Source of the DNA: Methanosarcina sp. UBA293
GTDB lineage: Archaea > Halobacteriota > Methanosarcinia > Methanosarcinales > Methanosarcinaceae
Length of the DNA stretch: 64,000 bases
Assembly: GCA_002499445.1 (NCBI GenBank)
Contig: DALS01000064.1
Location: forward strand, 1 to 64,000
Reading direction: 5' to 3'
Positions 8,201 through 17,048 of this stretch are shown one piece after another; position 1 is the stretch's first letter; every line of letters starts with the position of its first letter. The notes under the pieces were generated by a model. The model searched no databases, was not told the origin of the DNA, and saw only the letters and a list, made by a program, of their open reading frames with translations. A program made the translations under genes and the position numbers.

Positions 8201-10115
8201 AAAGGCAGATGAAGCAGTTTGTGCAGTTGACACTCTTCTCAAATATCTCGAACTTACAGCAGAGAATTTTAATATTAAAAATGCTGAGGATATTGGGAAA
8301 GAAAGTGAAGGAGAGAATGAAGGGGAATTAAAAGGAAAAATTGAAGAAAAAAGCACAGGAGAATTTAAAGGAGAATTTGGAAGAAAAGACTCAGAAGAAA
8401 TTCCGGCTTTTGAAGATTCCCAGGTTTTTGAAGAACTGCTTGAAAAGTTTGCATTCTCCCTGATAGAGCTCGGAAGGTATGAAGAAGCCCTACTGCCGCT
8501 TGGAAGACTTATAGCAAACGAATCGACTTCAAAAGCAGCTCTTTGCAACAAAGGGACCGTACTTATGAAGCTCGGCAGACTGGAGGAAGCTCTTGAGACC
8601 TTTTCAGAAATTCTTTCACTTTATCCTGACTTTGAAAAAGCCTGGTACAGCAGAGGGCTCATTCTTTTCTCTCTAGGATACTACGCTGATGCACTTGAAG
8701 CCTTTGAGCAAGCTATCCTGGAGAATCAGAAGGAAATCCCAGAAGAAATTAGGGAAGAACAAATAGAAAGTCCCGGATTTAAAGATAAATTAAACGACGC
8801 TGAGCTTGACGTCGCCTGGACAAAAATGGGACTTTCCCAACTCGAATTGAGAAGTTATGAAGCCGCTCTTGAGACATTTGGAAAACTTCTTGGAGTAAAA
8901 CCAGAGGTTGCAGATCTCTGGTATCTAGCAGGGCTTGCTTTAAGGGGACTTGACCAGGACGAAAAAGCCATTGAAGCTTTTAAAAAGGCTGTAGAGCTCG
9001 ATTCAGCCCTGGAAGCTGCCTGGGAGCAAATGGGGCTTGCCCTGCTTGGACGGAAAAGATACGAGGATGCCTGCCAGGCTTTCAGTTCCGTCCTGGTTAT
9101 AAATTCTGAGAATGTAAACGCTCTCTACAACAGGTCGGTTGCGAATTTTGAGCTCCAGAACTTCGAAGAAGTGGTACGTGACCTTGAAAGAGTACTCCTG
9201 TTTGCCCCTGATTTCCCGGATTCTGTTGAAGCTTATTACAGGCTCGGGATTGCCAGAATGGAGCTTCAGGAGTATGAAAAAGCCCTCGAGATTTTTGATA
9301 TTATTCTCGAGCAGAACCCGGCGCACAGGGAAGCCTTATATTACAGTGCGCTTATGCTTTTCAACCTCGAGGAATACGAATCTGCTGCCGAAATCTTTGG
9401 AATGCTGCTGGAAGCCTCGCCCGAAGACCCCGAAAGCTTGAATTACTTCGGACTCTGCCTGCTAGAGCTCGAAAGCCCGGAGGCTGCTCTGAAAGCCTTT
9501 GAAAGAGCCGCGCTTTTCAATCCGAAGAACGAAGATGCCCTTTACAATGCAGCCACGACTCTTATCAAGCTCGGGAGGGTACAGGAATCCTTTGGCTATT
9601 TTGACCGCATCCTTAATATTTCCCCTGAGAATGTCGATGTCTTGAACTACAAAGGAATCGCCTTCTGCACACTTGATATGTACAGGGAAGCCCTGAAAAC
9701 CTTTGACCTTGTGCTGAGAAAAGACCCCGAAAATATCAAGGCGATCTATAATATAGGGGTTGTCTGCTTCAAACAGAAACTCTATGAAACTGCCTGCCGG
9801 GCTTTTGGCGAAGTCCTTGCCCTTAACCCCTGGCACGAACAATCCCTGAAATATCTAGGAATTTCTCTTGCAAAAATCGGAGAGTACGAGGATGCTCTGA
9901 GAACCTTTGACAGGTTGCTAAGGATAAACCCGCGCGATGTTCAGTCCATGAATTACAGGGGAGTTATCCTCGGAAAAATGGAAAGATATTCAGAAGCCAT
10001 AAAGACTTTCAATGAAATCCTGCGTCTCTATCCCGACATGGCAGACGCGAAAAGGAAACTTGAAGCCTTAAAATGCATTGAAAACCAAGAGGATTCCAAT
10101 GAAGGTTTCTACTGA
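5283..10115 (+). CDS. Giant tetratricopeptide-repeat protein (1610 aa)
   Basis: Nearly the whole protein is built of 34-residue TPR units with the pattern of W/Y at the start, G-A/L-Y/F in the first helix and EA-x-x-A/C-F in the second, closing with P at position 32; more than forty units fit. TPR arrays form superhelices that bind other proteins. Two charged linkers break the array: about residues 992-1049 (E/K/G-rich) and 1150-1175. There is no signal peptide, membrane segment or enzymatic domain, so it is probably a cytoplasmic scaffold. Start is uncertain: TTG at 5283, or TTG at 5292 directly behind GGAGGAG. It stands alone, with about 1 kb of free DNA upstream. Partner unknown. Confidence 0.85.
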   Translation: MEELIINHDEAFQRGINLIKQKRYEKSINVFNKLVDKNPSHTGALFNRGLALLKIGKIEEGLNSFDKVLHFEPKNSDALYKKGVALAALGKFEAALEAYDNALVSNPENPKIWYQKGLVFAELERTEASINCFEKVLELEPECEIAWYALGTVAGEACHYEEALEAFGHALEINPKNADACYAKGLVLTKLEEYEKALECFNSLIREKPRHTDAWEQRCLLLTKLGKNKEALECIDWFLKKFPVNETALYHRGILLNELSRYEDAEKTFSKILKINPGNKEVWLRKGLAFLQLLRLNDAIEAFEEAIKLDPTYFEAWNYKCFALMKLEVYEEALEAFDSVLEVYPEMKELQYNRALALAKLQRFEEATQAFSRVAEMDPVGDALYQQGCLLAKVGKYEEALNAFDSMLEHNPGFIEAQKFRGTMLVKLDRIEEALESLAQSLEKEPENYRLWLRQGLILLDNKKFEPAMKAFEKAAELKPDCEACWMNKGFALYSMRRYEEALKAFEESLRLNPYLENGWNKKGIVLGKLGRTEEALEAFGEAVRLRPDFEDALRNKGLILLAAEEYEKASEAFVEVLKTNPADLDSIYNKGIALLKLGKAEASLECFENLLSLNPDYPDLLYSLAVAQVELGKQEEALKTFEKLVAKNPEDLEIQCRKGKLAIELGKYEDALQTFNQVLRKKPQSRETWYRKGLALIKLERFEEGIKSFENVLEIDPAYKDSYYQIGLSYFELRDFEEAIRVFEVAFKIDFENLDALYMKSLALLRLGRYKESASGFREVLKRNPSHTEALAHLSTACFKQELYKDALEFFDMVLRENPERKTVLFRKGVALKALGKVKEASTIFDSILKLKPDCTYALEQKGYTHFELEEYQEAAEAFKTALEYCPKKEDLNYYRGISFFRLGNFEETVKSFEKALELGCLKPELSYYKGISCFEIKEYEKAVKAFDAALNTGAANLELLHKKALALFELGKADEAVCAVDTLLKYLELTAENFNIKNAEDIGKESEGENEGELKGKIEEKSTGEFKGEFGRKDSEEIPAFEDSQVFEELLEKFAFSLIELGRYEEALLPLGRLIANESTSKAALCNKGTVLMKLGRLEEALETFSEILSLYPDFEKAWYSRGLILFSLGYYADALEAFEQAILENQKEIPEEIREEQIESPGFKDKLNDAELDVAWTKMGLSQLELRSYEAALETFGKLLGVKPEVADLWYLAGLALRGLDQDEKAIEAFKKAVELDSALEAAWEQMGLALLGRKRYEDACQAFSSVLVINSENVNALYNRSVANFELQNFEEVVRDLERVLLFAPDFPDSVEAYYRLGIARMELQEYEKALEIFDIILEQNPAHREALYYSALMLFNLEEYESAAEIFGMLLEASPEDPESLNYFGLCLLELESPEAALKAFERAALFNPKNEDALYNAATTLIKLGRVQESFGYFDRILNISPENVDVLNYKGIAFCTLDMYREALKTFDLVLRKDPENIKAIYNIGVVCFKQKLYETACRAFGEVLALNPWHEQSLKYLGISLAKIGEYEDALRTFDRLLRINPRDVQSMNYRGVILGKMERYSEAIKTFNEILRLYPDMADAKRKLEALKCIENQEDSNEGFY

Positions 10116-10448
10116 GGTTTTGGGAGAGGATAGGTTTAGAAAGGGGAGAGTGAGGTTTTTTTAGACTTTTTTATGAAGGCTGGTTATTAAAATTCTCTTT
10201 GAAACGAAAAAAACACGGAATAAGAAAAGAGCTCATCCCAAAACCCATTTTTTATTCTTAACTATTAGAATTACTCTAGAAACTATTAGAATTACTCTAG
10301 ATTGCTTTAACAATCTGAAGCCTGGTTGGTTACTTAAATGCGGGAACCAAAGATCAAATTTGAGTTTTGGGATCGATTTGATAATCAGTTTTTGGTTAAT
10401 ATCAGGTAATTAAAAACAAAGAGTTTAGAAAAGATAAAAGAGGTGGCT
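10116..10448. other. Gap after the TPR gene
   Basis: This stretch lies between the convergent TPR gene and the repeat-protein gene. Apart from a 21-bp tandem duplication at 10260-10301 and T-rich tracts near 10156-10172 that could end TPR-gene transcription, I see nothing in it. Confidence 0.5.
10260..10301. repeat. Perfect 21-bp tandem duplication
   Basis: A 21-base unit beginning AACTATTAGAATTACTCTAG occurs twice without a break (10260-10280 and 10281-10301). Each unit contains the short palindrome CTCTAGA or part of it. It lies between convergent genes and is probably a slippage product. Confidence 0.85.
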
Positions 10449-10934
10449 TTATCTCCTAATATTCAGGCCTGTTTGATAGCCCCTTGGGAAGCAATCACTA
10501 TAACCTCTTTCGTAGCCTCTAGCATAGTCGCTTTTCCTAGCTTCTTTCTTTATAAATGCACTGTAGGGCTTCTTGCTGTCGGCTTTGCCTTCTCTAAATC
10601 CGTCTCTATAGCCATCTCTACAACCGTCTTTGTAGCCTCTGTTATATTCTTTTTGATTTCCGCCTGCCGACCCAGCTTTCAGGCCTGCTTGATAACCTTT
10701 CGGGAAGCAGTCACTGTAACCTCTTTCATATCCTCTATCATAGTCGTTTTTAGTGGCAGTTTTCTTTATGAATGCACTATAGGGCCTTTTGCTATCGGTT
10801 TTACCTTCCCTAAATCCGTCTTTATAGCCGTCTCTACAGCCATCTTTGTAGCCTTTGTTGTATTCTTGCTGGTTTGCGCTTACCGCCGCAGCTGTCACTG
10901 ACACTATGAAACAGACTACCAGCAAAGCAGCCAA
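10449..10934 (-). CDS. Secreted protein with two GY/D-rich tandem repeats
   Basis: I do not recognise the family by name. A hydrophobic signal sequence (LAALLVVCFIVS...) is followed by two near-identical halves of about 75 residues. Each holds YNKGYKDGCRDGYKDGFREG-like four-residue periodicity (x-G-Y/C-x-D), then SAFIKK, then a DYDRGYERGYSDCFPKGYQAGL segment. Cysteines recur at equal places in both halves. Only the signal peptide is clearly hydrophobic, so it is probably exported. The listed start is a TTG, which would leave no positive residues before the hydrophobic core. The upstream codons read ATA-AAA-AAG-ACA (10946 downward), giving a normal Lys-Lys signal start, but no ATG, GTG or TTG precedes them before a stop. 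A non-AUG start or a small indel is likely. Confidence 0.6.
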   Translation of the reverse strand: MAALLVVCFIVSVTAAAVSANQQEYNKGYKDGCRDGYKDGFREGKTDSKRPYSAFIKKTATKNDYDRGYERGYSDCFPKGYQAGLKAGSAGGNQKEYNRGYKDGCRDGYRDGFREGKADSKKPYSAFIKKEARKSDYARGYERGYSDCFPRGYQTGLNIRR

Positions 10935-10946
10935 TGTCTTTTTTAT

Positions 10947-11435
10947 ACCCGTTTATTCACTCCCCCGATCTGTTTCAACTTTATCAATTTTGCGTATCAA
11001 TCTTGCGGATGTTAGTTTTTCGATTTACCCGATGTTAGCAGATGCATTTATTTTATCAATAAATAGTCCCAGTTTGTTTTTGATGAGGATATCAACAATC
11101 TAAACTATATCATCATTTATCTACTAAACCTGAACTTGCTAACAAAGTGAATTTCAAACATACGCAATATGATAGTTATTACTCATGTAATATAATATTA
11201 CTAGAAATATAAGTACAGAATGAATTAAATTTCTGCATCAAAAGAACCAAGTTTTATATAAGCACACAAACCTGACTTCAAATTTACAGTGAATTGACAA
11301 CATTGTCCAAGAACTTCAATTAGACCAACTATTATCAGAAAATTATCAGAAAATTGGGCTATCAATTCCACAAGCTACTGAATATGTATTTTTAATAATA
11401 CAGATAATTATTTATAAGCAACCAATTTTGTATCT
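10947..11435. other. Divergent intergenic region
   Basis: This AT-rich region separates the minus-strand repeat protein from the DUF1232 gene. A TATA-like ATTATTTATAAG at about 11405-11417 sits only some 20-25 bases before the DUF1232 start, implying a leaderless or nearly leaderless mRNA. I see no other feature. Confidence 0.4.
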
Positions 11436-11720
11436 ATGGTAGTTATGTTTAAACTGAAGGAAATAAAGAATAATGCAAAAAAGTACATAGAACTATGTAA
11501 ACTTATATACTCAGACCCGCGAACTCCAAAAACTGCAAAAATCTTGCTATGGATAGCCATAGGCTATGCATTATCACCGATCGATCTAATACCGGATTTC
11601 ATACCCGTAATTGGACATCTCGATGACATAATAATCATTCCTGTTCTTTTGTACATTGCAATGAGAGCAGTACCCAAAAACGTGTATATGGAAAATTATG
11701 TTCAGGTCTTAAGGACATAA
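11436..11720 (+). CDS. DUF1232 (YkvA-type) small membrane protein
   Basis: A 94-residue protein with the DUF1232 signature: a predicted hydrophobic helix followed by SPIDLIPDFIPVIGHLDD (about residues 46-63) and a second hydrophobic stretch IIIIPVLLYIAMRAV. Members occur widely in bacteria and archaea; their function is not known. It probably lies in the membrane with one or two segments. No ribosome site precedes the ATG, and a TATA-like stretch lies close upstream, so translation may be leaderless. Confidence 0.85.
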   Translation: MVVMFKLKEIKNNAKKYIELCKLIYSDPRTPKTAKILLWIAIGYALSPIDLIPDFIPVIGHLDDIIIIPVLLYIAMRAVPKNVYMENYVQVLRT

Positions 11721-12040
11721 GTTTTTTCCAGAAAGAATGTGTAATTTTAGAATTTCCTTTCAGAATTTCGATTCAAGCAAGAAGCTTATAAAATTCATTT
11801 TTATTTAAACCATAGACAGTTTGAATTTTTAAACATAGATGAAAGAAATTAAATCAAATCCAATCAAATCCAATCAAATCCAATCAAACTTTTTACAAAC
11901 CTTTTCTCCTGAATATTAATTCCTAAAAGTATATGCCTTTTGAAGATAAACAATACTTAACTTCACCAAAAGTACTTTTGAATCCATTTCAGGTTCAATA
12001 AAACAGAATCCTTATCGATTTTTAACGCGGGGTATTAGAA
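11721..12040. other. Gap with short tandem repeats
   Basis: A 10-bp unit, AATCAAATCC, is repeated about three and a half times at 11852-11888. Otherwise the stretch is AT-rich and holds no visible gene. Confidence 0.6.
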
Positions 12041-12448
12041 GTGTTGATGATGGATATTATTACCTGGGAGCCGAAAGACTCCCTAAAAGTTGCGGAATTA
12101 TATGCGAATTATGAGTATCCGAAGGGTATAAAAGTTCTCGATGAATGGACTGACCTTACGGGCTACCGCACATTTGTGATTTATGAAACTGAAGATGAAA
12201 AAACTTATGCGACTTCAGTACTGCCATTCATGGGGCTGTGCAGGTTTGAGACATTCCCAGTCATGAAACTGGATAAATTTATGCAGCTTGCTCAGAAATT
12301 TGCCGAGAAAAATGTAGGAAGAGGAGCAAGCGCTGAGCAGGAGAGAGAAGCCGCTGAAAAGAACATTCTGCAAGAAATAGAAAATCTTGAAAAGAGGATT
12401 GAACATCTTGAGCGCCATTCTTTTATCCAGGAGGAAGATGTTACCTAA
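12041..12448 (+). CDS. DUF3303 family protein with C-terminal coiled coil
   Basis: Residues 1-90 match the pattern of the DUF3303 family, a small ferredoxin-like alpha/beta-barrel domain (DIITWEPKD... GIKVLDEWTDLTGYRTFVIYETEDE). The last 45 residues are an E/K-rich helix (AEKNILQEIENLEKRIEHLE) that is probably a coiled coil, so the protein may form oligomers. Function is unknown. The start is ambiguous: GTG at 12041 or ATG at 12047/12050, with GGGG at 12029-12032 as ribosome site. It stands alone on the plus strand, convergent with thiC. Confidence 0.75.
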   Translation: MLMMDIITWEPKDSLKVAELYANYEYPKGIKVLDEWTDLTGYRTFVIYETEDEKTYATSVLPFMGLCRFETFPVMKLDKFMQLAQKFAEKNVGRGASAEQEREAAEKNILQEIENLEKRIEHLERHSFIQEEDVT

Positions 12449-12588
12449 AGCCGATACTATATAAGCCGATGTATTACCTGAAACTATGTTATCTGAGACA
12501 AACAAGATATTACCTGAAACTGCCTAATGCCTACTTAGAAAGGAAAAGTGAACTGAAAAAAGTTGAAAAAAGAAAAGAATTGGAAAAA

Positions 12589-13875
12589 TTACTCTTCCTT
12601 CTTCCTTTCCTCAAAAGCTTCCTTTACGATTTTCAAAGCGCAGAGATCACCGCACATTGAGCAAGTCTCGCTTTCGGTTTTTCGGGCATCCCGGATCTTA
12701 CGGGCTCTATTGCCATCGATTGCCAGTTCAAACTGCTTATCCCAATCAAGGTCCCTGCGGGCATAGGCCATTGCCAGGTCTTTTTCCCAGGCGCGCTCTC
12801 TCGGGCCTTCCTTTATAAGGTCAATGGTATGGGCTGCAATCTTTGTTACAAGCAAGCCTTCTTTTATATCATCGAGCGTTGGAAGTGCAAGGTGCTCCGA
12901 AGGAGTTACCATGCAGAGAAAATCTGTACCGTGCATCCCTGCAACTGCTCCTCCGATTGCACCAGTAATGTGATCGAAACCAGGAGCAATATCAGTTACC
13001 AGTGGGCCCAGAAGATAGAGAGGGGCATCGTTACAGAGTTCTTTCATGCCTCTTACGCTCAATTCGATCTCGTTTAAAGGCACATGGCCAGGCCCTTCCA
13101 CGAAAGTCTGGACATTGGCAGCCCTTGCCCGTTTTACGAGTTCGCCGAGTGTGATAAATTCCATGAACTTCGGGCGGTCAGAAGCATCGGCAATGCAGCC
13201 AGGGCGCATGCCATCTCCAAGGCTCAGGGTCATATCATATTCTTTTGCGATTTCAAGCAGATAATCATACTCGGCATAAAAGGGATTGTCTTCCTCATTG
13301 TGCAGCATCCAGGCAAGGGTAAAAGAACCTCCTCGGCTCACGACATTCATTATCCTTTCACTCTGGTGAAGCCGCTCAAGAGCATTTAAGTTGACTCCGG
13401 CGTGTATGGTAACAAAATCCACACCCTGCTCAGCATGTTTCCGGACCGCGTTGAACATATCATCCGAGGTCATTTCCACAACAGCTTTTCTGGAAGCTGC
13501 AGCCTGGTAGATTGGAACCGTACCTACAGGAATACTAACGGACTTGAGGATGCGGGTGCGGATATTGTCCAGATCTCCACCTGTGGAAAGATCCATTACG
13601 GCATGAGCTCCAAAAGCTTCTACAGCCTTTGCTTTTTCGACTTCGGCTTCAATGTCTATAAAGTCCCTTGAGGTTCCGACATTGGCATTGATTTTTGTGC
13701 TCATATATTTGCCAATGCCGATAGGAAGGGTCTCTCGCCTGTTATTTACTGGAATCGCTATCAGCCCTTTTGCCACGCAGGAGCGAACAATTTCAGGGTC
13801 TATTCCTTCAGCTTTTGCCACGGTTTCTATTGAGGAGGTGACGATTCCCTTCTTGGCATCTTCCATCAGTGTCAT
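12589..13875 (-). CDS. thiC: Phosphomethylpyrimidine synthase ThiC
   Basis: ThiC is a radical SAM enzyme that rearranges aminoimidazole ribotide into hydroxymethylpyrimidine phosphate for thiamine. The 428-residue length fits the archaeal form, which lacks the bacterial N-terminal extension. The C-terminal iron-sulfur motif is visible as CSMCGDLC (Cys405, Cys408, Cys412). A conserved MHNEEDNPFY segment and EGPGHVP motif mark the barrel active site. No TPP riboswitch-like element is evident upstream. Pyrimidine-rich DNA follows the stop on the coding strand and may end transcription. thi4, the other thiamine branch, lies 27 kb away. Confidence 0.95.
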   Translation of the reverse strand: MTLMEDAKKGIVTSSIETVAKAEGIDPEIVRSCVAKGLIAIPVNNRRETLPIGIGKYMSTKINANVGTSRDFIDIEAEVEKAKAVEAFGAHAVMDLSTGGDLDNIRTRILKSVSIPVGTVPIYQAAASRKAVVEMTSDDMFNAVRKHAEQGVDFVTIHAGVNLNALERLHQSERIMNVVSRGGSFTLAWMLHNEEDNPFYAEYDYLLEIAKEYDMTLSLGDGMRPGCIADASDRPKFMEFITLGELVKRARAANVQTFVEGPGHVPLNEIELSVRGMKELCNDAPLYLLGPLVTDIAPGFDHITGAIGGAVAGMHGTDFLCMVTPSEHLALPTLDDIKEGLLVTKIAAHTIDLIKEGPRERAWEKDLAMAYARRDLDWDKQFELAIDGNRARKIRDARKTESETCSMCGDLCALKIVKEAFEERKKEE

Positions 13876-14579
13876 TTTTACTCCAGGTTATGGTGAATAA
13901 AGAAAATATAATATTATAATATCGATTAACAGATGATGATAAAAACACATAGTAATGCATGAATAATTTAAATTACAATTAACTTCGCTGTCTTACTTTG
14001 TCTAACTATCATTACTAGAATAATGGTGTAAAGTGATCCAACATTTCTTTGTTACAGAGTAGGACAGACAGAGTTAACTGATATATACCTTTTCACGTCT
14101 CGGAAGTCGCTTAATATGTATAAGCAGACAAATATATAAATAGTGTATGCATATTGTCTAGCGAGTATAAACCGAGAAAATTGAGAAAAACTGCAGAAAT
14201 TGTCTTTAAATTAAGGGTTTTACAAATAACCTGTTCAATTAAACCTGATCAGCATAATTAAACTAGTGAAAATAAACAAAACGAGAGAAAGAGACAGCAT
14301 AGAAGTCGTTCCTGTGTATTAGAAATCTTTCTTATATATTTCTTTATGCAATTTATTACATGCCTCACTACTTATTTACTCACTCATTTCCTTTACAGCT
14401 CGTTACTTATTTACTAATGCATTTCCTTATGCATCTCGTTACGCATTTAATCACATATCCCTTACTTATTCCATTAATTGTACTATTTTACATTTCAAGA
14501 CTATCTCAAAATTATATTTCAAGACTATCTCAAAATTATATTTCAAGACTATCTCAAGAACAGAGTTAGGGTATTTCAT
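13876..14579. other. Divergent region thiC/topA
   Basis: About 700 bases separate the divergent thiC and topA starts. A TATA-like AATATATAAATA at 14131-14142 is the best plus-strand promoter candidate, giving a topA leader of some 400 bases. CTTACTTTGTCTAAC near 13992 and GACAGACAGAGTTAAC near 14065 are partly complementary and could be an operator or a hairpin. The 3' part carries pyrimidine-rich low-complexity DNA (14345-14470) and the 24-bp repeats listed separately. Confidence 0.4.
14492..14557. repeat. 24-bp tandem repeats just before topA
   Basis: Two exact 24-base copies (14492-14515 and 14516-14539) and an 18-base third copy (to 14557) lie 22 bases before the topA ATG. The unit contains TTTCAAGACTATCTCAAAA. 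Because 24 is a multiple of three the frame stays open through the repeats, so automatic callers may attach 34 artificial residues (from a TTG at 14478) to TopA. Confidence 0.9.
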
Positions 14580-16928
14580 ATGACAGTTGTCGCATTTGCA
14601 GAAAAAAATAAGGCAGCAGCCCAGATTGCCAGCATCCTGGGCGATGGGGAAGTAGAGAGGATTACAGTAGAAGGGCTGCCAGTATATGAATTTAAATGGA
14701 AAGGTGAAGAGTGGCTGGTAATGGGATTATCCGGCCATATTATGAATTATGATTTTCCGGAGCAATATAACAAATGGAGTGAGGTAAACCCCGGTGTACT
14801 CCTTGAAGTCGACCCCGAAAAACTTGTAACGCGAGCTGACTACGCGGCTGCTGTAAAAACCCTTGCAAAACGAGCAAAGAAGATCGTCCTTGCCTGTGAC
14901 TACGATAGGGAAGGAGAGAACATAGGATTTGAAGCAAAAACGCTTGCTGAAGAAGTTACGGATGTACCGTTTGCAAGGGCACGTTTCTCAGCCCTTTCCA
15001 CAAAAGAGGTAAAATCCGCCTTTGAGAGCCTTGTAGAACCGGATTATAACATGGCAATGGCTGCCGAGACAAGGCAGATCCTTGACCTGAAAATGGGAGC
15101 TGCTTTTACTCGCTTTGTCACGCTTTCTGTCAGGGAAAAAGCAAGGACAAAAGGCGTCCTTTCAATTGGTCCCTGCCAGACGCCAACCTGTGGGTTTGTA
15201 TATGAAAGGGAAAAGGCAATCCGGGCGTTTCAGGCAAAAGACTTCTGGAAGATAACTGCAACTTTTTTGGCAGAAGGCGGAGAATTCGAAGGCACTCACA
15301 GAGCAGGAAATATTCACGATAAGGAAAAAGCCGCAGAGATTTTCAAACGACTTAAAGGGACAAAAGAAGGACTAGTTGCCAAGAAAACCGTAAGGGAAAC
15401 TAAAACCAACCCACCTAATCCATTAAATACTACCGAATTCCTGAAAAGGGCCTCCAAATTCCTTGGAATAAGCCCGGAAGTTTCTCTCGAGGTTGCAGAA
15501 CAGCTTTACCTTGCAGGATTTACCAGTTACCCAAGGACCGAGACAAATAAGTATGCTGATGACTTTGATTTCAAGTCCCTTGTTTTTGATTTTGCACGCC
15601 AGAAGGAGTATAAGCCTTTTGCGGAAGCTATCCTTACAGCCCCAATTGTGCCGAAAAACGGAGATAAAGATGCGCACGACCATCCTCCGATCCATCCCAT
15701 TAGAGCGGCTTCAAGAGGAGAGGTAAGCTCGGCAGTAAATATTCCTCAGGCTCCTGAGGTCTATGATCTTATAGTAAGGCATTTTCTGGCAACCCTTATG
15801 CCTGCAGCAGTATTTGAAAAAACCCATCTCCACCTGCTTGTGCAGGAAGAACCCTTCGATTCATCCGGAACCGTGCTCAAGGATTCGGGCTGGCTTGAAG
15901 TTTATCCCTTTGAAAACAAGAAGGATAAACTTCTTCCGTTTGTTGAAGAAAACCAAAAAGTAGGCATAAAAAAGCTCAGGAATACAAAATCTAAAACCAG
16001 CCCACCAAAGAAGCTGACCGAAGCCGAACTTCTGACTCTTATGGACAAAAACGGAATTGGAACAAAGGCAACCGCTCCAACTCATATTGAAACAAATAAG
16101 AAGCGAGGATATTTTGAGACAAAGGGAAAAACGGTTTCTATCCTGGACACAGGCTTTACCCTTATGGAGGGACTCTCCCTTACCGTCCCGATTCTTGTCA
16201 AGCCGGATATAAGGGCAAGGATCGAAACCTTAATTCAGGAAGTCGAGGATGGAAAAAAAGAGTTTGAAGCTGCCCTTGATGAAGGTACAACCCTGATTCA
16301 GGAAATGTATGCTCAGCTTGAAGCGAATAAAAAGGAGTTGACTTCAAGCATAGCAGGCACAATTAAGGACGAAGCTGCCCTTGAAGACAAGAAAAACTAT
16401 ATAGGAACCTGTAAGGCTTGCGGGCACGTCCTCAGGATTGTGCAGACGGATTCAGGGCGCTTTGTTGGCTGTACAGGCTATCCTGACTGCAGAAACTCAT
16501 TTCCCCTTCCAAAAGCCGGAGCTTTGACCGTACTCAGGAGCAAGGAATGTAAGAAAGAAGGAGCAGCTGTCCTGAAAGTAGGAAACAAGTATAATTGGGC
16601 TGTAGGTATAGGCCCCTGCTTTGCCTGCGACCTTGAAAAGGAATGTTATCCGCCTGAAACTGTTGGTCCCTGTCCAGAATGTGATGGAGATATGTTTCTG
16701 ATCACCTTTAAAGATACCCGATTCCTGGGCTGTACGAAACGCTGTGGGTATACTCACTCAGTCCCGAAAACCGGAAAATTAACCCTGCTTGACAGAAGCT
16801 GTGAGAGCTGTGGCTGGAAATTTTTCAAAATAAAGAAAGAAGATGAAAGCCCTGAAGAAGACATCTGTGTGAACCGGCGCTGCAAAGAAGGTAGGGAATA
16901 CTGGAGAAAAGCACGCACAGGAAACTGA
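14580..16928 (+). CDS. topA: DNA topoisomerase I (type IA)
   Basis: TopA relaxes negatively supercoiled DNA by single-strand passage. From the ATG at 14580 it is 782 residues. The TOPRIM domain carries the acidic triad D107-x-D109-x-E111 (CDYDREGE), and the catalytic tyrosine is Tyr317 in TSYPRTETN. The C-terminal quarter holds three or more zinc-ribbon-like cysteine clusters (CKACGH...CTGYPDC, CFACD...CPECD...CTKRC, CESCG...CVNRRC), typical of archaeal TopA. An in-frame TTG at 14478 lies in tandem-repeat DNA whose translation is low-complexity, and TopA homologs begin at MTVVAFAEKNKAA, so I rejected it. No clear ribosome site is visible before the ATG. Confidence 0.95.
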   Translation: MTVVAFAEKNKAAAQIASILGDGEVERITVEGLPVYEFKWKGEEWLVMGLSGHIMNYDFPEQYNKWSEVNPGVLLEVDPEKLVTRADYAAAVKTLAKRAKKIVLACDYDREGENIGFEAKTLAEEVTDVPFARARFSALSTKEVKSAFESLVEPDYNMAMAAETRQILDLKMGAAFTRFVTLSVREKARTKGVLSIGPCQTPTCGFVYEREKAIRAFQAKDFWKITATFLAEGGEFEGTHRAGNIHDKEKAAEIFKRLKGTKEGLVAKKTVRETKTNPPNPLNTTEFLKRASKFLGISPEVSLEVAEQLYLAGFTSYPRTETNKYADDFDFKSLVFDFARQKEYKPFAEAILTAPIVPKNGDKDAHDHPPIHPIRAASRGEVSSAVNIPQAPEVYDLIVRHFLATLMPAAVFEKTHLHLLVQEEPFDSSGTVLKDSGWLEVYPFENKKDKLLPFVEENQKVGIKKLRNTKSKTSPPKKLTEAELLTLMDKNGIGTKATAPTHIETNKKRGYFETKGKTVSILDTGFTLMEGLSLTVPILVKPDIRARIETLIQEVEDGKKEFEAALDEGTTLIQEMYAQLEANKKELTSSIAGTIKDEAALEDKKNYIGTCKACGHVLRIVQTDSGRFVGCTGYPDCRNSFPLPKAGALTVLRSKECKKEGAAVLKVGNKYNWAVGIGPCFACDLEKECYPPETVGPCPECDGDMFLITFKDTRFLGCTKRCGYTHSVPKTGKLTLLDRSCESCGWKFFKIKKEDESPEEDICVNRRCKEGREYWRKARTGN

Positions 16929-17048
16929 GACCAGAATCAATTTCAGAGTCTGGAATCTAAAAGAAACTGAGATATAGAAATTAGAATACTAAAACAGGCT
17001 AAAGATCCAGATGCTAAAGATCCAGATACTAAAAGGATTAAAAAGAAA

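Noticed and set aside
5184..9842. Several long minus-strand frames opposite the TPR gene
   Set aside because: They are shadows caused by the biased codon pattern of the TPR units (Glu/Ala/Phe-rich codons give few stops on the opposite strand).
13876..14477. Possible TPP riboswitch upstream of thiC
   Set aside because: I could not find the conserved CUGAGA and related thi-box segments on the thiC strand; such riboswitches are rare in archaea.
14360..14569. 69-codon frame before topA
   Set aside because: Composed of pyrimidine-rich low-complexity DNA and the 24-bp repeats; the Leu/His/Tyr-rich product is not protein-like.
14478..14579. TTG-initiated extension of topA
   Set aside because: Encodes only the tandem repeat; homologs begin at the ATG at 14580.
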